A stretch of DNA of 64,000 bases from Parvularcula sp. IMCC14364 (GCF_030758415.1 NZ_CP132334.1:2492001-2556000), one strand, 5' to 3'; positions 27,085 to 36,124 are shown, counted from the first letter of the stretch. A program made the numbers and translations. The notes: generated from the letters alone by a model not told the origin.

Positions 27085-27624
27085 TTACCCAACCGTCTTG
27101 TCCAGCTCTTCTGATGTATCCCGAACAGTAGCACGCGCACGCGCTTCCAGAATGTTCAGCATCAGAATACCGGACAGTGAAGCAACCAGACCCGCCATTG
27201 TCGGGATTGTTGCCTTGGAGATACCGCCTGCCATCAAGCGGGCATTGGAAGACCCTGTAACAGCCATGACGTTGAACACTTCAACCATGCCGGTCACGGT
27301 GCCCAGAAGGCCCAGCAAGGGAGCAATAGCAACCAGCCCCTTGATGACGGTAATGTTTTGCGTCGACGCCAGTTTGACCTCAGACAACAACTTGTCCCGC
27401 ACGGCCAGCGCATACCAAGATGCGTGATCCTTGCGATTAGACCAGGCCCGCACTGCCTGCTTACGCACACCTGCGCTGGCAGTTGTGAAGAAGATCACGC
27501 GCTCCAGGATGAGTGCCCACATGATAAAGGTGGCTATCATGATGGCGAAAAGAACATCGCCACCAGCCTGCAGGAACTCCCTGATCGAGTCGTAGGCGTT
27601 TACTGGATTCAAGACCTCGAGCAT
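27085..27624 (-). CDS. exbB: ExbB/TolQ-family proton channel protein
   Basis: This 179-residue protein has three helices: one near residues 20-42 and two further on (TVIKGLVAIAPLLGLLGTVTGMVEVF around 94-118 and KATIPTMAGLVASLSGILML around 134-156). It is the short ExbB of the TonB2 type. It lies between the long ExbB and the first ExbD and forms the inner-membrane stator. Confidence 0.94.
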   Translation of the reverse strand: MLEVLNPVNAYDSIREFLQAGGDVLFAIMIATFIMWALILERVIFFTTASAGVRKQAVRAWSNRKDHASWYALAVRDKLLSEVKLASTQNITVIKGLVAIAPLLGLLGTVTGMVEVFNVMAVTGSSNARLMAGGISKATIPTMAGLVASLSGILMLNILEARARATVRDTSEELDKTVG

Positions 27625-27649
27625 AGCCGAGCTCCTTTCTCAATTAGCC

Positions 27650-29002
27650 TTAAGACCGGGACTCGGCGTGCTCGGCGATCATGCCGGCAGCCTGCTCTTC
27701 CAGAACCTGCGTCACACTGCGCGCAGAACCAGCTGCAAACGCATGGATCAGCAGAAGCGGAATAGCTGCAACCAGACCAAGAACAGTGGTCACAAGCGCT
27801 TCAGAGATACCACCCGCCATGATTTGCGGATCACCTGTACCAAAGAGTGTAATCGCCTGGAATGTCCGGATCATACCGATAACCGTACCGAGCAGACCCA
27901 TGAGAGGTGCAACGGCAGCGGCCACCTTGATCAGGTTCAAGCCGCCTTCGAGTTTTGGCACTTCCTTAAGGACGGCATCATCAAGTTTGAGGGCCAGTGT
28001 CTCCACATCAGCTGATGTGTTGGACTGATAAGCCATCATGATGCGGCCAAGAGGATTACCTTTACCGGCAGCTTTTTTACGCATCTGGCCACGCACCGCA
28101 CCGGATGTGCCGAGGATGGAGAGAAGCTTGAAGATACCGAAGGCGCCGGCAATCGCTAGCACCAACAGGATTGTGTAGCCAACAGGCCCGCCCTGATCGA
28201 TTGTCTCACGCAGGGATGGACGCTGTACAGCAAGCTCAAGCAGTGTGCCCAGTGACGGGTCAATCACACCAGCAACATAGCCGTTGCCAGAATAATTTTC
28301 CACACGACGCGCTGCATCATTTGCACCGGCACCAGGCTGGCGTGCCAGGAACTGAAGTTTCTGGATGCCTTCCTTGTAGACTAGGAAGTCACCATTAGAG
28401 AATGCCGCGAAAGGCCCGATGCGCGTAACGCTTCGAGTACTGTCTTCGCCATTGTCTGTTTTCACGATGGCATCGAATGTTACCACCTCAGACTGACCTG
28501 TCATTTCCTGCAGCAACGTGATGGAGAGATTTTCGAGCTCTTCAATACGAGGAAGCGTCTCGCTCTGCGCTGTTTCAAATAAAGGATCAACACGGCCCGG
28601 ATATTGGGCACTGATGATAGAACCCTGAAGCTGTACAGCCAGTTCAGTCGCCGCAGAACGCGCAGCACCGAACAATTCGGCAAACTCGCCTTGCGCTTCA
28701 GTCAACTGCGTTTGCAGCTCAGCAATCTGAGCGCGGTTGGCATCAAATTCAGCCTGCAGACGGTCACTTTCAGCCGTAGCTGAATTAACCTGACCGCGGA
28801 TTTGAGAGAGCTTCTGCTGCTGCGTGTTGCGCTCAGAGAGAAACTCAGCTTCACGCTGGCGATTCTGCTCGGCAACGGCTGCCCGCTCCTGACGTGCATT
28901 GTTCAGAACATCCTGCAGGGAAGTCTGCGCGCTTGCGGCACCTGCTGTCAAAACTGTCGCACCAGCGATAAGTGAGATGCCCAGAGTACGAATAACTTTC
29001 AT
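27650..29002 (-). CDS. TtpC-like long ExbB-family protein with periplasmic coiled coil
   Basis: This 450-residue protein has a signal peptide (ends ASAQ), a heptad-rich coiled coil at about residues 30-110 (RQREAEFLSERNTQQQKLSQ and following), a periplasmic domain and a MotA/TolQ/ExbB proton-channel region at about 275-440. This layout is that of TtpC, which in Vibrio is required for TonB2 function in addition to ExbB2/ExbD2. The gene lies between DUF3450 and short exbB. TtpC is thought to bridge to a distant outer membrane receptor, so this may be the case here. Confidence 0.9.
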   Translation of the reverse strand: MKVIRTLGISLIAGATVLTAGAASAQTSLQDVLNNARQERAAVAEQNRQREAEFLSERNTQQQKLSQIRGQVNSATAESDRLQAEFDANRAQIAELQTQLTEAQGEFAELFGAARSAATELAVQLQGSIISAQYPGRVDPLFETAQSETLPRIEELENLSITLLQEMTGQSEVVTFDAIVKTDNGEDSTRSVTRIGPFAAFSNGDFLVYKEGIQKLQFLARQPGAGANDAARRVENYSGNGYVAGVIDPSLGTLLELAVQRPSLRETIDQGGPVGYTILLVLAIAGAFGIFKLLSILGTSGAVRGQMRKKAAGKGNPLGRIMMAYQSNTSADVETLALKLDDAVLKEVPKLEGGLNLIKVAAAVAPLMGLLGTVIGMIRTFQAITLFGTGDPQIMAGGISEALVTTVLGLVAAIPLLLIHAFAAGSARSVTQVLEEQAAGMIAEHAESRS

Positions 29003-29029
29003 GATACTATATCCTTTGTCTCGTCGCTG

Positions 29030-29797
29030 TTACTGAGCCTGAATCGGTGCCTTGACAGGCAACGTCAGAAGGTCAGGTGCGGTTTGTTCCTTGGCAACAC
29101 GAAGACCGAAGCGCACATCCTCGAGGAATGACTTGTCGAGGTCTACAAAATCACCGGTATCGCGATCGTAAATACGAAGAATGGAATCATCAGCATTCTT
29201 GTAGACCAAAGCGGTGCGGCCGATACGCAGGAACTCAACAGCGAGTGCTCCCTCGGGTGTGTCCACTTCACCTTCGTATGTGTCTACGGTGCGACCAAAT
29301 TCGTTTTCGATCTGGTAAGCCTCAACAATCAGGCGATAGCGCTGCGCTGCAGAAACCTCTGAGTCAGCCATCATTCTGCGCAGACGCGCGAGACGATCCT
29401 GACGTTCGGTTTCGTTGAACGGCATATCTGCATTGATAAAGGCTTCAAGATTATCAAGCATGTCTTCCATCAGTGGCACCATGGCCAGCTGCAAGGTGGA
29501 GACATTTTCCAGATCTTCCTGGATGCGTCCGATCTGCTGACCCTGGCTTTCAATTTCGGCCCGACGGGTCTCATTGAAGCGCGTAAGCAATTCGAACTGC
29601 TTCAGATTGGCGCGATACTCACCAAGAATGGCAGATGTTTCATCATCAAGCCGCTCGACACGCTGTTGTGAGGCCTTGGCCTCATCCTGAGTGCGTCTTG
29701 CTTCATTAAGCGCGGAATTGAACTGGGCGGCTGCCGGCGCGGCCATCGCAGTGGCCATAACCATGGCCGTTCCCAAAAAAGCAATCTTTTTTATCAT
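29030..29797 (-). CDS. DUF3450-domain periplasmic protein of the TonB module
   Basis: This 255-residue protein has a signal peptide (ends AAAQ, about residue 25) and a long coiled coil (residues ~28-105), then a globular C-terminal half. The DUF3450 family is often found as first gene of TtpC-type TonB clusters, as here, and is believed to work in the periplasm with TtpC. It is the first gene of the operon, so the promoter should lie in 29798-30000. Confidence 0.88.
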   Translation of the reverse strand: MIKKIAFLGTAMVMATAMAAPAAAQFNSALNEARRTQDEAKASQQRVERLDDETSAILGEYRANLKQFELLTRFNETRRAEIESQGQQIGRIQEDLENVSTLQLAMVPLMEDMLDNLEAFINADMPFNETERQDRLARLRRMMADSEVSAAQRYRLIVEAYQIENEFGRTVDTYEGEVDTPEGALAVEFLRIGRTALVYKNADDSILRIYDRDTGDFVDLDKSFLEDVRFGLRVAKEQTAPDLLTLPVKAPIQAQ

Positions 29798-30148
29798 CTG
29801 CTCACCTACTGCATTGCTTCGGTCACTATGAGACGATCACCACGATCGCCGCTTCAAACCTTATGAACGACGCCTTGCCAGCGCCGCACAAATCCAAAAT
29901 GACACCATTAGTGTCACGTAGCTAAAGGGGAAATCTTAATTATCCCTACATTGCCCCATTCAATGATTGTAAAAATTATCACCAAAAGGCAACGCTTTTA
30001 TTTCAATCCGGTTCAAAAAAGCCGGATTTCTTCCTTCCCACGCCACTTGACAGCTTATAGCACTGTTATGAAATCACACTTTAGCCGGTTGCGACGGGTT
30101 GTGCAACGGTTCAATAAAGTCCGCTAAAAGTGTGAGAGTGATTATAGA
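29798..30148. other. Non-coding region upstream of the TonB operon
   Basis: This stretch of 351 bases holds no convincing gene. It contains the presumed promoter region of the TonB operon, an inverted repeat at 29900-29916, a second inverted repeat AATCCGG (30005-30011)/CCGGATT (30022-30028) and, at the right end, the 3' flank of the tRNA gene. Confidence 0.6.
29900..29916. promoter_or_regulatory. Perfect inverted repeat upstream of the TonB operon
   Basis: TGACAC-CATTA-GTGTCA is a 6-bp perfect inverted repeat with a 5-bp spacer about 100 bp upstream of the DUF3450 start. It could be an operator. It does not match Fur, RirA or Irr consensus motifs, so the regulator is unknown. Confidence 0.4.
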
Positions 30149-30223
<75 letters not shown>

Positions 30224-30351
30224 ACTGAGGAAGCTGCACATAGCCGCATCATCTGATTTCTGCAATGCTGTTTTTTGCAAAAAATGCCCCGATAGACGCG
30301 GCGCTGACTGCCCTGTAAACGCCATATCCAACAGTAAGGACGGACTACACG

Positions 30352-30771
30352 ATGCAGAAACTCAACAACACATTCTACGCCGCCGGGCAAATACTGCCGG
30401 AGCAGGTCGGCAATATTGCCGCACAGGGATTCGATATCATCATCAATAACCGGCCCGATGGCGAAGAGCCAGGCCAGCCAAGCGCGCAGGATATCGCTGT
30501 TGCAGCTGGTGCTGCAGGTATTGATTATGTGCATATTCCAGTCGGCGCAGGCGGCCTGAGCCACGAAGATCTGGCGCTGTTCAACGCCCGCACAGCTGAT
30601 AAACAGAAAGCACTTGGCTTTTGCAAAAGCGGGTTCCGCTCTGTCATGGTCAGGGCCATGGCACTCGCACAGTCAGGTGAGGATGTGGCAACGCTGGTCG
30701 CAGAAGCCGGGTCCGCTGGATATGATATCAGTGCCCAGCAGCAAATGCTGCAATCACTTAAAAATGGATGA
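30352..30771 (+). CDS. DUF442/TIGR01244-type phosphatase-like protein
   Basis: This 139-residue protein matches the DUF442 family (TIGR01244, beta-lactamase-hydrolase-like phosphatase), with AAGQILPEQVGNIAAQGFDIIINNRPDGEE at residues 10-39 and a Cys-x5-Arg loop at CKSGFRS (Cys91) in place of the usual CRSGTRS. The fold is that of a tyrosine phosphatase; some relatives act in sulfide/persulfide metabolism. Its 3' end overlaps the convergent gene by 14 bp. Confidence 0.85.
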   Translation: MQKLNNTFYAAGQILPEQVGNIAAQGFDIIINNRPDGEEPGQPSAQDIAVAAGAAGIDYVHIPVGAGGLSHEDLALFNARTADKQKALGFCKSGFRSVMVRAMALAQSGEDVATLVAEAGSAGYDISAQQQMLQSLKNG

Positions 30772-31165
30772 TAACGCGCGCTGGCTTGCTGGCTGAGGGA
30801 ATGACCAGCGTCTCCGGCAGGGTGACGCCACATGTCATGGGGAAAACATCCCGCCCGTCTTCATCAGTCTGGGCAACAGCCATACCAGAACCACAATCCA
30901 GAAAGCTGCCCGGCGCGACACTGACAGTAAACTGCCAGTTTGGCGGGGCGGCGACATAAATGCGATCGAGTACGCCGCCGAGATTTTCGCCCAGCACCAC
31001 GCCGCCTATTTCTGCGTGCGGCCCCATCTCTGATGAACCCACGCGATGCGGTTCAGCTTCCTGTGCATTGGCACGGGACAGCAAAATATCTCCAAGGGTC
31101 ATCAGAACCAGAAAGGCCAGGCCCCACAGAAAAAAGTTAATGCGCTGTTTACCTTTGATACACAT
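30758..31165 (-). CDS. Exported small protein of unknown function
   Basis: I do not recognise this 135-residue protein. The ATG at 31165 starts a long signal-type segment (helix about residues 10-27, cleavage probably after SRANA). The mature part of ~100 residues has two Cys (FLDCGSG and PMTCGV) that could form a disulfide and looks beta-rich. Longer frames beginning at 31246 or 31231 are possible, but their leader is not signal-like. It overlaps the end of the convergent DUF442 gene by 14 bp. Confidence 0.65.
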   Translation of the reverse strand: MCIKGKQRINFFLWGLAFLVLMTLGDILLSRANAQEAEPHRVGSSEMGPHAEIGGVVLGENLGGVLDRIYVAAPPNWQFTVSVAPGSFLDCGSGMAVAQTDEDGRDVFPMTCGVTLPETLVIPSASKPARVIIHF

Positions 31166-31279
31166 ACGCGTGACACCCGCAAAAGTGGGGCCAGCCAGCC
31201 CAGATTTTACTTTAGAGCAGCGCGCCATCATGGCAGAATTGCCCATGATGACAGGTCAGTCTGTCGTGGTGATGCGGGT

Positions 31280-32263
31280 ATGCTGAGAGATTTTGCCTTT
31301 AAGGAATATGCGTTGACTGATTTTGCCTGGCGCAATGGTCGTATTGTGGTCAAGCAGACCGGCGCGCGCATTCCGGTGACCGGAGAGTTTCTGCGCGACT
31401 TTGCCAGGGGTGCCAGTTTCGCAGCCGAAGTGTCGGCCATCTCCGCCACCCGTCACGCCCGGCAGCGCTTGGGCCGGGAAAGATCACAGCGAATACGGAT
31501 CAGTTTTGCACCGGCGATGCCCTACCCCTGGTATGCCATCTGGGCGGTTAGCCATCTGGCAGACCTCGATATTGTCCGCAATCCGGCGGATGCTGACATC
31601 CTGTTCTATTTTGAGGACAGTGAGCATGTTGCCGCCCTGCCTTTTGACGCCGTAGACCTGCCTGTTCTGAACGGCGCCTGTCTTGATATCCGGAAGAGCA
31701 TGGTGGCAAAAACATTCGAGCGTGTTTTCGGCTATGCCCTGCATGTTGACCCCCGCACCCATCACGGTCTTGCCTTGCGCAAATCCGAGCGCAACGGCGT
31801 GCATGACGGGCAAATTTTACCCTGCCCCTATTTCCCCTCAACTGACGGGCAGGTGTATCAGCACCTGATCGACAACACGCAAGACGGGCGCATCTACACA
31901 GACATTCGTACACCGATTGTTGGGGGCAACCTGCCAACCGTTTACCTGAAACAGCGCAAGGCCAATGCGCGTTTCTCGAATGACAATTTCCGCGTTGTCG
32001 TGACATCAGCCAGTGAGCAGTTTTCTGCCGATGAGCAGCGTAAAATAACCATCTTCGCCCAGGCCATGAACCTCGACTTTGGCGGCATGGATGTTTTGCG
32101 AGACCGCAGGGACGGGCGCATATATATTGTCGATGTCAACAAGACTGACATGGGGCCGCCAACGGCCCTGCCACGCCATGACAAGCTGGTGGCCATGCGC
32201 GCCCTTGCTGACAGCTTTCGCGACTATGTTACAGCGCGACTCACGGCACACAATTCGGCATGA
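31280..32263 (+). CDS. ATP-grasp-like protein of unknown function
   Basis: This 327-residue cytosolic protein has a C-terminal ATP-grasp-like half, with LDFGGMDVLRDRRDGRIYIVDVNKTDMGPP at about residues 270-300, which carries the Asp/Asn pattern that binds magnesium-ATP in this fold. No substrate is evident. ATG at 31280 is chosen because upstream sequence in the same frame does not read like a folded protein. It overlaps the following hydrolase gene by 4 bp, so the two are co-translated and may act in one pathway. Confidence 0.7.
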   Translation: MLRDFAFKEYALTDFAWRNGRIVVKQTGARIPVTGEFLRDFARGASFAAEVSAISATRHARQRLGRERSQRIRISFAPAMPYPWYAIWAVSHLADLDIVRNPADADILFYFEDSEHVAALPFDAVDLPVLNGACLDIRKSMVAKTFERVFGYALHVDPRTHHGLALRKSERNGVHDGQILPCPYFPSTDGQVYQHLIDNTQDGRIYTDIRTPIVGGNLPTVYLKQRKANARFSNDNFRVVVTSASEQFSADEQRKITIFAQAMNLDFGGMDVLRDRRDGRIYIVDVNKTDMGPPTALPRHDKLVAMRALADSFRDYVTARLTAHNSA

Positions 32264-33156
32264 GTATTCCCTTCATCAAGGCCTTTGACTTTGCCTATGG
32301 GCAGGTTGACCAACTGTCACCGCTGGTGCGCCGGGTAATTTGCAATAATCCGGGGCCGTTTACATTCACCGGCACCGGTACTTATCTGATAGGCACCAGC
32401 GATATTGCCGTGATTGATCCGGGGCCGGTCAATGACGCGCATCTGGCGGCGTTGCTGGCAGCTGCGGGCGGCGGTCAGATCACGCATATTGTCGTGACCC
32501 ATACCCACAAGGATCATTGTGGCGGCGTTGCTGCCTTGAAACAGGCAACCGGCGCGCGTGTTTACGGTGCCACAGCCCACCCCGAAAGTGATGGCACTGG
32601 CGCGCCGGCCCTTGATGAAGGGGCAGACCTTGAGTACCGGCCTGACCATGTTTTGGCTCATGGCAGTGTTCTTGAGACAGACGAATGGCAACTGGAAACA
32701 CTGGCAACCCCCGGGCATATCTCCAACCATCTCTGCTTTGCTCTGCCTACGGAGCGAGCCCTGTTTACGGGCGATCACATCATGGGCTGGGCAACGACTG
32801 TTGTGGCTGCCCCTGATGGCAACATGACAGATTACTATCACAGCCTTGACCTGTTGGCCGCGCGTGACGACATGATTTATTATCCCACACATGGCGCGCC
32901 TGTTACAGACCCGCAGAATTTCGTCCACGCTGTGAAGCAACATCGGGAGATGCGTGATGAACAGGTACTGGCACAACTGGCATCAGGCAAAACGCGGATC
33001 ATGGATATGGTCGCTGACATGTATAAAGACGTAGACAAATCACTTCATATTGCCGCTGCGCTGAATGTGCAGGCACATCTTGAGCGCCATGTTGCAACGG
33101 GCCGTGTCGTGCAGAATGGCACACGCCTTCTGAACGCAGAATACCGTCTGGCGTGA
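32260..33156 (+). CDS. Metallo-beta-lactamase-fold hydrolase (LACTB2-like)
   Basis: This 298-residue protein has the MBL metal-binding motif HTHKDHCGG near residue 81 and further conserved His and Asp in LATPGHISNHL and FTGDHIMGW. The C-terminal winged-helix-like part is that of the LACTB2/RNase-like branch of the family. It is a zinc hydrolase; the substrate could be RNA, a thioester or a small molecule. Co-translated with the ATP-grasp-like gene. Confidence 0.87.
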   Translation: MSIPFIKAFDFAYGQVDQLSPLVRRVICNNPGPFTFTGTGTYLIGTSDIAVIDPGPVNDAHLAALLAAAGGGQITHIVVTHTHKDHCGGVAALKQATGARVYGATAHPESDGTGAPALDEGADLEYRPDHVLAHGSVLETDEWQLETLATPGHISNHLCFALPTERALFTGDHIMGWATTVVAAPDGNMTDYYHSLDLLAARDDMIYYPTHGAPVTDPQNFVHAVKQHREMRDEQVLAQLASGKTRIMDMVADMYKDVDKSLHIAAALNVQAHLERHVATGRVVQNGTRLLNAEYRLA

Positions 33157-33160
33157 AGGA

Positions 33161-33694
33161 TTACGCCTGATAGGCCCTGTCCAGCGACAGGGCGCGCCGC
33201 ACCTGCACAATGAGATCACGCTGGCGCTCGCTGGGCTTACCTTCAACTTCCGCAACTTCTTCCAGCATACGGATCATGTCTTTCATTTCCTGCAATGTCA
33301 GCGCATCCTTGACCGGGCGCATCAATTTGCCCAGGGAGTTGGCCGCATCATTTATCTGACCAATCGCCATCCGCCCGAACGAATATAGCCCTTCGGCTTC
33401 ATCCGGCGTTGCCCCGAAGCCTTCTGTCATCAATTCTATCATCTTCTGCTTCTGGCCGGTAGTGATCTCTCCTTCATAAGAAGCAATCTGTACCATGAGT
33501 ATGGCTGCCGAGTCGCGTGGATCATTCACATTTTCGATTACGCGCTGGTCGATTTGACGCGACCATTTTCCCCGGCGTACCGCTCCTTTTACGTCATCAA
33601 TCGCGTCCTGACCGTCGCGCGCAGCCCCGATAACGCGACTGGCAACAAATATGGCCGTGGCGAGCCCGCCAAGAATGAGCAGCAGAAGGCCCAT
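33161..33694 (-). CDS. TerB-like protein with N-terminal membrane helix
   Basis: This 177-residue protein has one N-terminal helix (MGLLLLILGGLATAIFVASRVIG) and a helical TerB-like domain (DSAAILMVQIASYEGEITTGQKQKMIELM and onward). Such proteins resemble the tellurite-resistance TerB fold, but membrane-anchored relatives have unknown roles. The ATG at 33694 has AAGGAG at good spacing. It ends 4 bp from the convergent hydrolase. Confidence 0.8.
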   Translation of the reverse strand: MGLLLLILGGLATAIFVASRVIGAARDGQDAIDDVKGAVRRGKWSRQIDQRVIENVNDPRDSAAILMVQIASYEGEITTGQKQKMIELMTEGFGATPDEAEGLYSFGRMAIGQINDAANSLGKLMRPVKDALTLQEMKDMIRMLEEVAEVEGKPSERQRDLIVQVRRALSLDRAYQA

Positions 33695-33793
33695 AATGTA
33701 TCTCCTTGTTATGGGCATGAGTATAGCAATCCCCAGCTGCGGACGCACCGGGGAAAGTGATGAATTTTCATCAGCAAGTTTCTATTGGAAGTT

Positions 33794-33812
33794 TATATTG
33801 ATAATCATTCTT
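33794..33812. promoter_or_regulatory. Fur-box-like operator
   Basis: The 19-mer TATATTGATAATCATTCTT matches the classical Fur box GATAATGATAATCATTATC at 15 of 19 positions, including the unbroken core TGATAATCATT. It is 46 bp upstream of the gene at 33859, in a place suited to blocking its promoter. Confidence 0.65.
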
Positions 33813-33858
33813 AATTGCAACACTATGGCCCTCATGGCAACGCACAGGAGAAACTTTC

Positions 33859-34320
33859 ATGCCAAACCTGACACTGATCAGAGCTATGCGCATCATCGCT
33901 TGCGGGGCAGACAGGGCACGCGGATTTGCCAGGCCGATGCCTGCAGGCTGCAGCCTGAGTAAACTTCAGAGCTTTCTGGAGGCGATCAATCAACATGCGC
34001 GGCGCCCTCTCCTGCTCTCACCCCCTTGCGCGACCCGGATTTCACCTGACGAAAAAGCCCTGATCGGCCTGATATGGGCCAGCCAGAACGAACGCCAGAG
34101 CGAGTTCCTGGCCCGGGCAAGCTGGCTCGTGCGCTGGCCAGGACAGACGGCGGTCCAGTCGCGGTGCGATGACCTTGCCGCTGCGCTCGAAGTGGAAGGG
34201 ATATTTCCTGATTGCCTGCCAGCTTCAGCGCCGCCCACACGCCAGCCTGCCCTGCCGGTATTGCATCCGGTTGATCAGGCCAGACCCGCTATTGCGCCAC
34301 AACCCGCTGCCATGATCTGA
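33859..34320 (+). CDS. Small protein of unknown function behind a Fur-box
   Basis: I cannot assign this 153-residue protein with confidence. An ATG with CAGGAG upstream supports the start. The segment RRPLLLSPPCATRISPDEKALIGLIWASQNERQ near residues 43-75 recalls the small DUF6628-type alphaproteobacterial proteins, but from memory only. No signal peptide is evident. The Pro/Ala-rich C-terminal 40 residues look unstructured. A Fur-box-like site upstream suggests expression under iron limitation. It overlaps the end of the channel gene by 32 bp on the opposite strand. Confidence 0.6.
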   Translation: MPNLTLIRAMRIIACGADRARGFARPMPAGCSLSKLQSFLEAINQHARRPLLLSPPCATRISPDEKALIGLIWASQNERQSEFLARASWLVRWPGQTAVQSRCDDLAAALEVEGIFPDCLPASAPPTRQPALPVLHPVDQARPAIAPQPAAMI

Positions 34321-35542
34321 AATCTCCGCCAGTCGGGTTCTGGAATATGCGCAGGTCAAATTCCGGTGCAGCTGCCAGAATATGGTCAAAAATATCTGCC
34401 TGGATTTTTTCATAATTGATCCAGTTCGTATCCAGACTGAAGACATAGATTTCTATGGGCAGACCGTTTTCTGTTGGCTGGAGCTGGCGCACCAGAAAGG
34501 TCAGGCTGTTCGAGATTTTCGGGTGGTTATCCAGATAAGCCTCCACATAGGCACGGAATGTGCCCACATTGGTCAGACGGCGACCATTGACCAGCGTTTC
34601 CGGGTCCGCCCCTTTTTGGCTATTATAGGCATCAAGTTCGGCCTGCTTGTCGGTGATGTACTCGGCGAGAAACTGAATTTTTGAAAAACGCCGCAGCATT
34701 TCTTCATCACAGAAACGAATTGTCGAAACATCAATATTCAGCGACCGTTTGATCCGCCGCCCGCCTGTTTCAGTCATGCCACGCCAGTTTTTGAAACTCT
34801 CGGAGATCAATGCCTGTGTCGGAACAGTGGTGATGGTCTTGTCAAAATTGCGGATTTTCACTGTTGTTAGCGCAATTTCCATCACGTCGCCATCGACATT
34901 GTAACTAGGCATCTCAATCCAGTCCCCTACTGCAACCATGCGATTGGCGGAGAGCTGAATGCCGGAGACAAAGCCAAGGATCGGGTCCTTGAACACAAAC
35001 ATCAGGACGGCCGTCAGCGCCCCGAACCCGGCCAGCAGCGACAGGGGAGACTGCCCCAGAACCAGTGAGAGAATGGCGACCAGCCCCAGAAAATACAGCG
35101 CGATCTTGGCAACCTGCACGAAACTCTTGATCGGAAACTGACGCGAGATGGAGTAGGTGCGATATATCTCCTGGCCAGAATTGATCAGTGCATCAAAGAA
35201 AAGGACACCATTGACCACCATGTAAACGAGGGCGGCCGTCTCCACAAACGCACCGACCGCAGGCCACTGCGCCAGAGCTTCCGGTGCCAGCATATAGATC
35301 ACAATGGCGGGGGCCTGATGGGACAGGCTCTCAAACACCTTATTGCGCAGAATGATGTTGTCGCGCTCGCTGTCAGATGCGGCCAGAAAACGATGGATGC
35401 CCGCAACGATAATCCGCCGCGCCACGATATCGGCAATCACGGCCAGCAGAATGATGCCAAAGAACGCCACCGTGACCGCCAGCCAGACACTCGCACCCTC
35501 GAGCGCCGGAAAGCCGGCAAAAAACTGCTCAAGATATTGCAT
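34289..35542 (-). CDS. ybdG: Mechanosensitive ion channel, MscS superfamily (YbdG type)
   Basis: This 417-residue protein has about five N-terminal helices, a pore helix region (FVFKDPILGFVSGIQLSANRMVAVGDWIEMP, residues ~183-213) and a cytoplasmic MscS beta domain. The insertion SFKNWRGMTETGGRRIKRSLNIDVSTIRFCDEEML after the beta domain is characteristic of E. coli YbdG. YbdG-type channels are low-conductance (MscM) channels that help survive mild osmotic downshock. It is monocistronic. Confidence 0.9.
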   Translation of the reverse strand: MQYLEQFFAGFPALEGASVWLAVTVAFFGIILLAVIADIVARRIIVAGIHRFLAASDSERDNIILRNKVFESLSHQAPAIVIYMLAPEALAQWPAVGAFVETAALVYMVVNGVLFFDALINSGQEIYRTYSISRQFPIKSFVQVAKIALYFLGLVAILSLVLGQSPLSLLAGFGALTAVLMFVFKDPILGFVSGIQLSANRMVAVGDWIEMPSYNVDGDVMEIALTTVKIRNFDKTITTVPTQALISESFKNWRGMTETGGRRIKRSLNIDVSTIRFCDEEMLRRFSKIQFLAEYITDKQAELDAYNSQKGADPETLVNGRRLTNVGTFRAYVEAYLDNHPKISNSLTFLVRQLQPTENGLPIEIYVFSLDTNWINYEKIQADIFDHILAAAPEFDLRIFQNPTGGDFRSWQRVVAQ

Positions 35543-35696
35543 CGGTTACCTCCCGGATTGTTGCTGCTTTATTTTGCTGTTCGCCCTGAATGAGAAGGGG
35601 CAGACCCGCATACTGATATGCAAGCAATGTATCCGTTGACCTGCTTTCCTAACGCCCACGGAGAAATCCGCGTCAGGAAGCTCTTAAATACACGAC

Positions 35697-35725
35697 AAAA
35701 AAAGGCGCCCGTTTCGAGCGCCTTC
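35697..35725 (-). terminator. Rho-independent terminator after the glycine-zipper gene
   Basis: On the minus strand AAGGCGC and GCGCCTT form a stem with a short loop, followed by seven T. It ends 25 bp past the stop of the lipoprotein gene at 35750. Confidence 0.85.
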
Positions 35726-35749
35726 CTCTGATTGTTTATCCGGCTGAGA

Positions 35750-36124
35750 CTAGCAGGTGCGGACTTCACCGTTTTCCCAATATGTGCGGCCGGAAGCTGT
35801 ATCAACATAGAAACGGCGGGAATACTGTGCGTCCCACTGCAATGGCTGACCAGCTCCAAACTGGCTATAAGGGCGGCGACGTTCTGTACGGCCACAGGTC
35901 ATCGCATCCTGGTTGGAACCACGAGATGCACCGGCAGCACCGCCGATAACCGCGCCGACGACAGCGCCTGTTTCCGCATCACCGTCACCAACATTGTTGC
36001 CGATGATGGCACCAATGACGGCACCGGCAGCCGCGCCACCAGCAGTGTTGCGCTCGATATTGCCTGTGGACGTGCAGGCTGTGGCCAGCAACATGGCTGA
36101 AGCAGCGAAAAGGAAGTGTTTCAT
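35750..36124 (-). CDS. Glycine-zipper lipoprotein
   Basis: This 124-residue lipoprotein begins MKHFLFAASAMLLATAC (lipobox LATAC, Cys17). A glycine-zipper segment (GGAAAGAVIGAIIG and GAVVGAVIGGAAG, residues ~29-66) follows, then a short domain (SRRFYVDTASGRTYWENGEVRTC) of the surface-antigen 17-kDa type. GGAGAT lies upstream of the ATG. These proteins sit in the outer membrane and affect envelope stability. A terminator follows. Confidence 0.88.
   Translation of the reverse strand: MKHFLFAASAMLLATACTSTGNIERNTAGGAAAGAVIGAIIGNNVGDGDAETGAVVGAVIGGAAGASRGSNQDAMTCGRTERRRPYSQFGAGQPLQWDAQYSRRFYVDTASGRTYWENGEVRTC

Noticed and set aside
30005-30028. Inverted repeat AATCCGG/CCGGATT as a terminator
   Set aside because: The loop is A-rich and no good T-tract follows in either direction; no gene ends just before it on the plus strand.
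30047-30075. TTGACA with a following TATGAA as a promoter
   Set aside because: Spacing is 14 bp rather than about 17, and it points toward the antisense strand of the tRNA gene.
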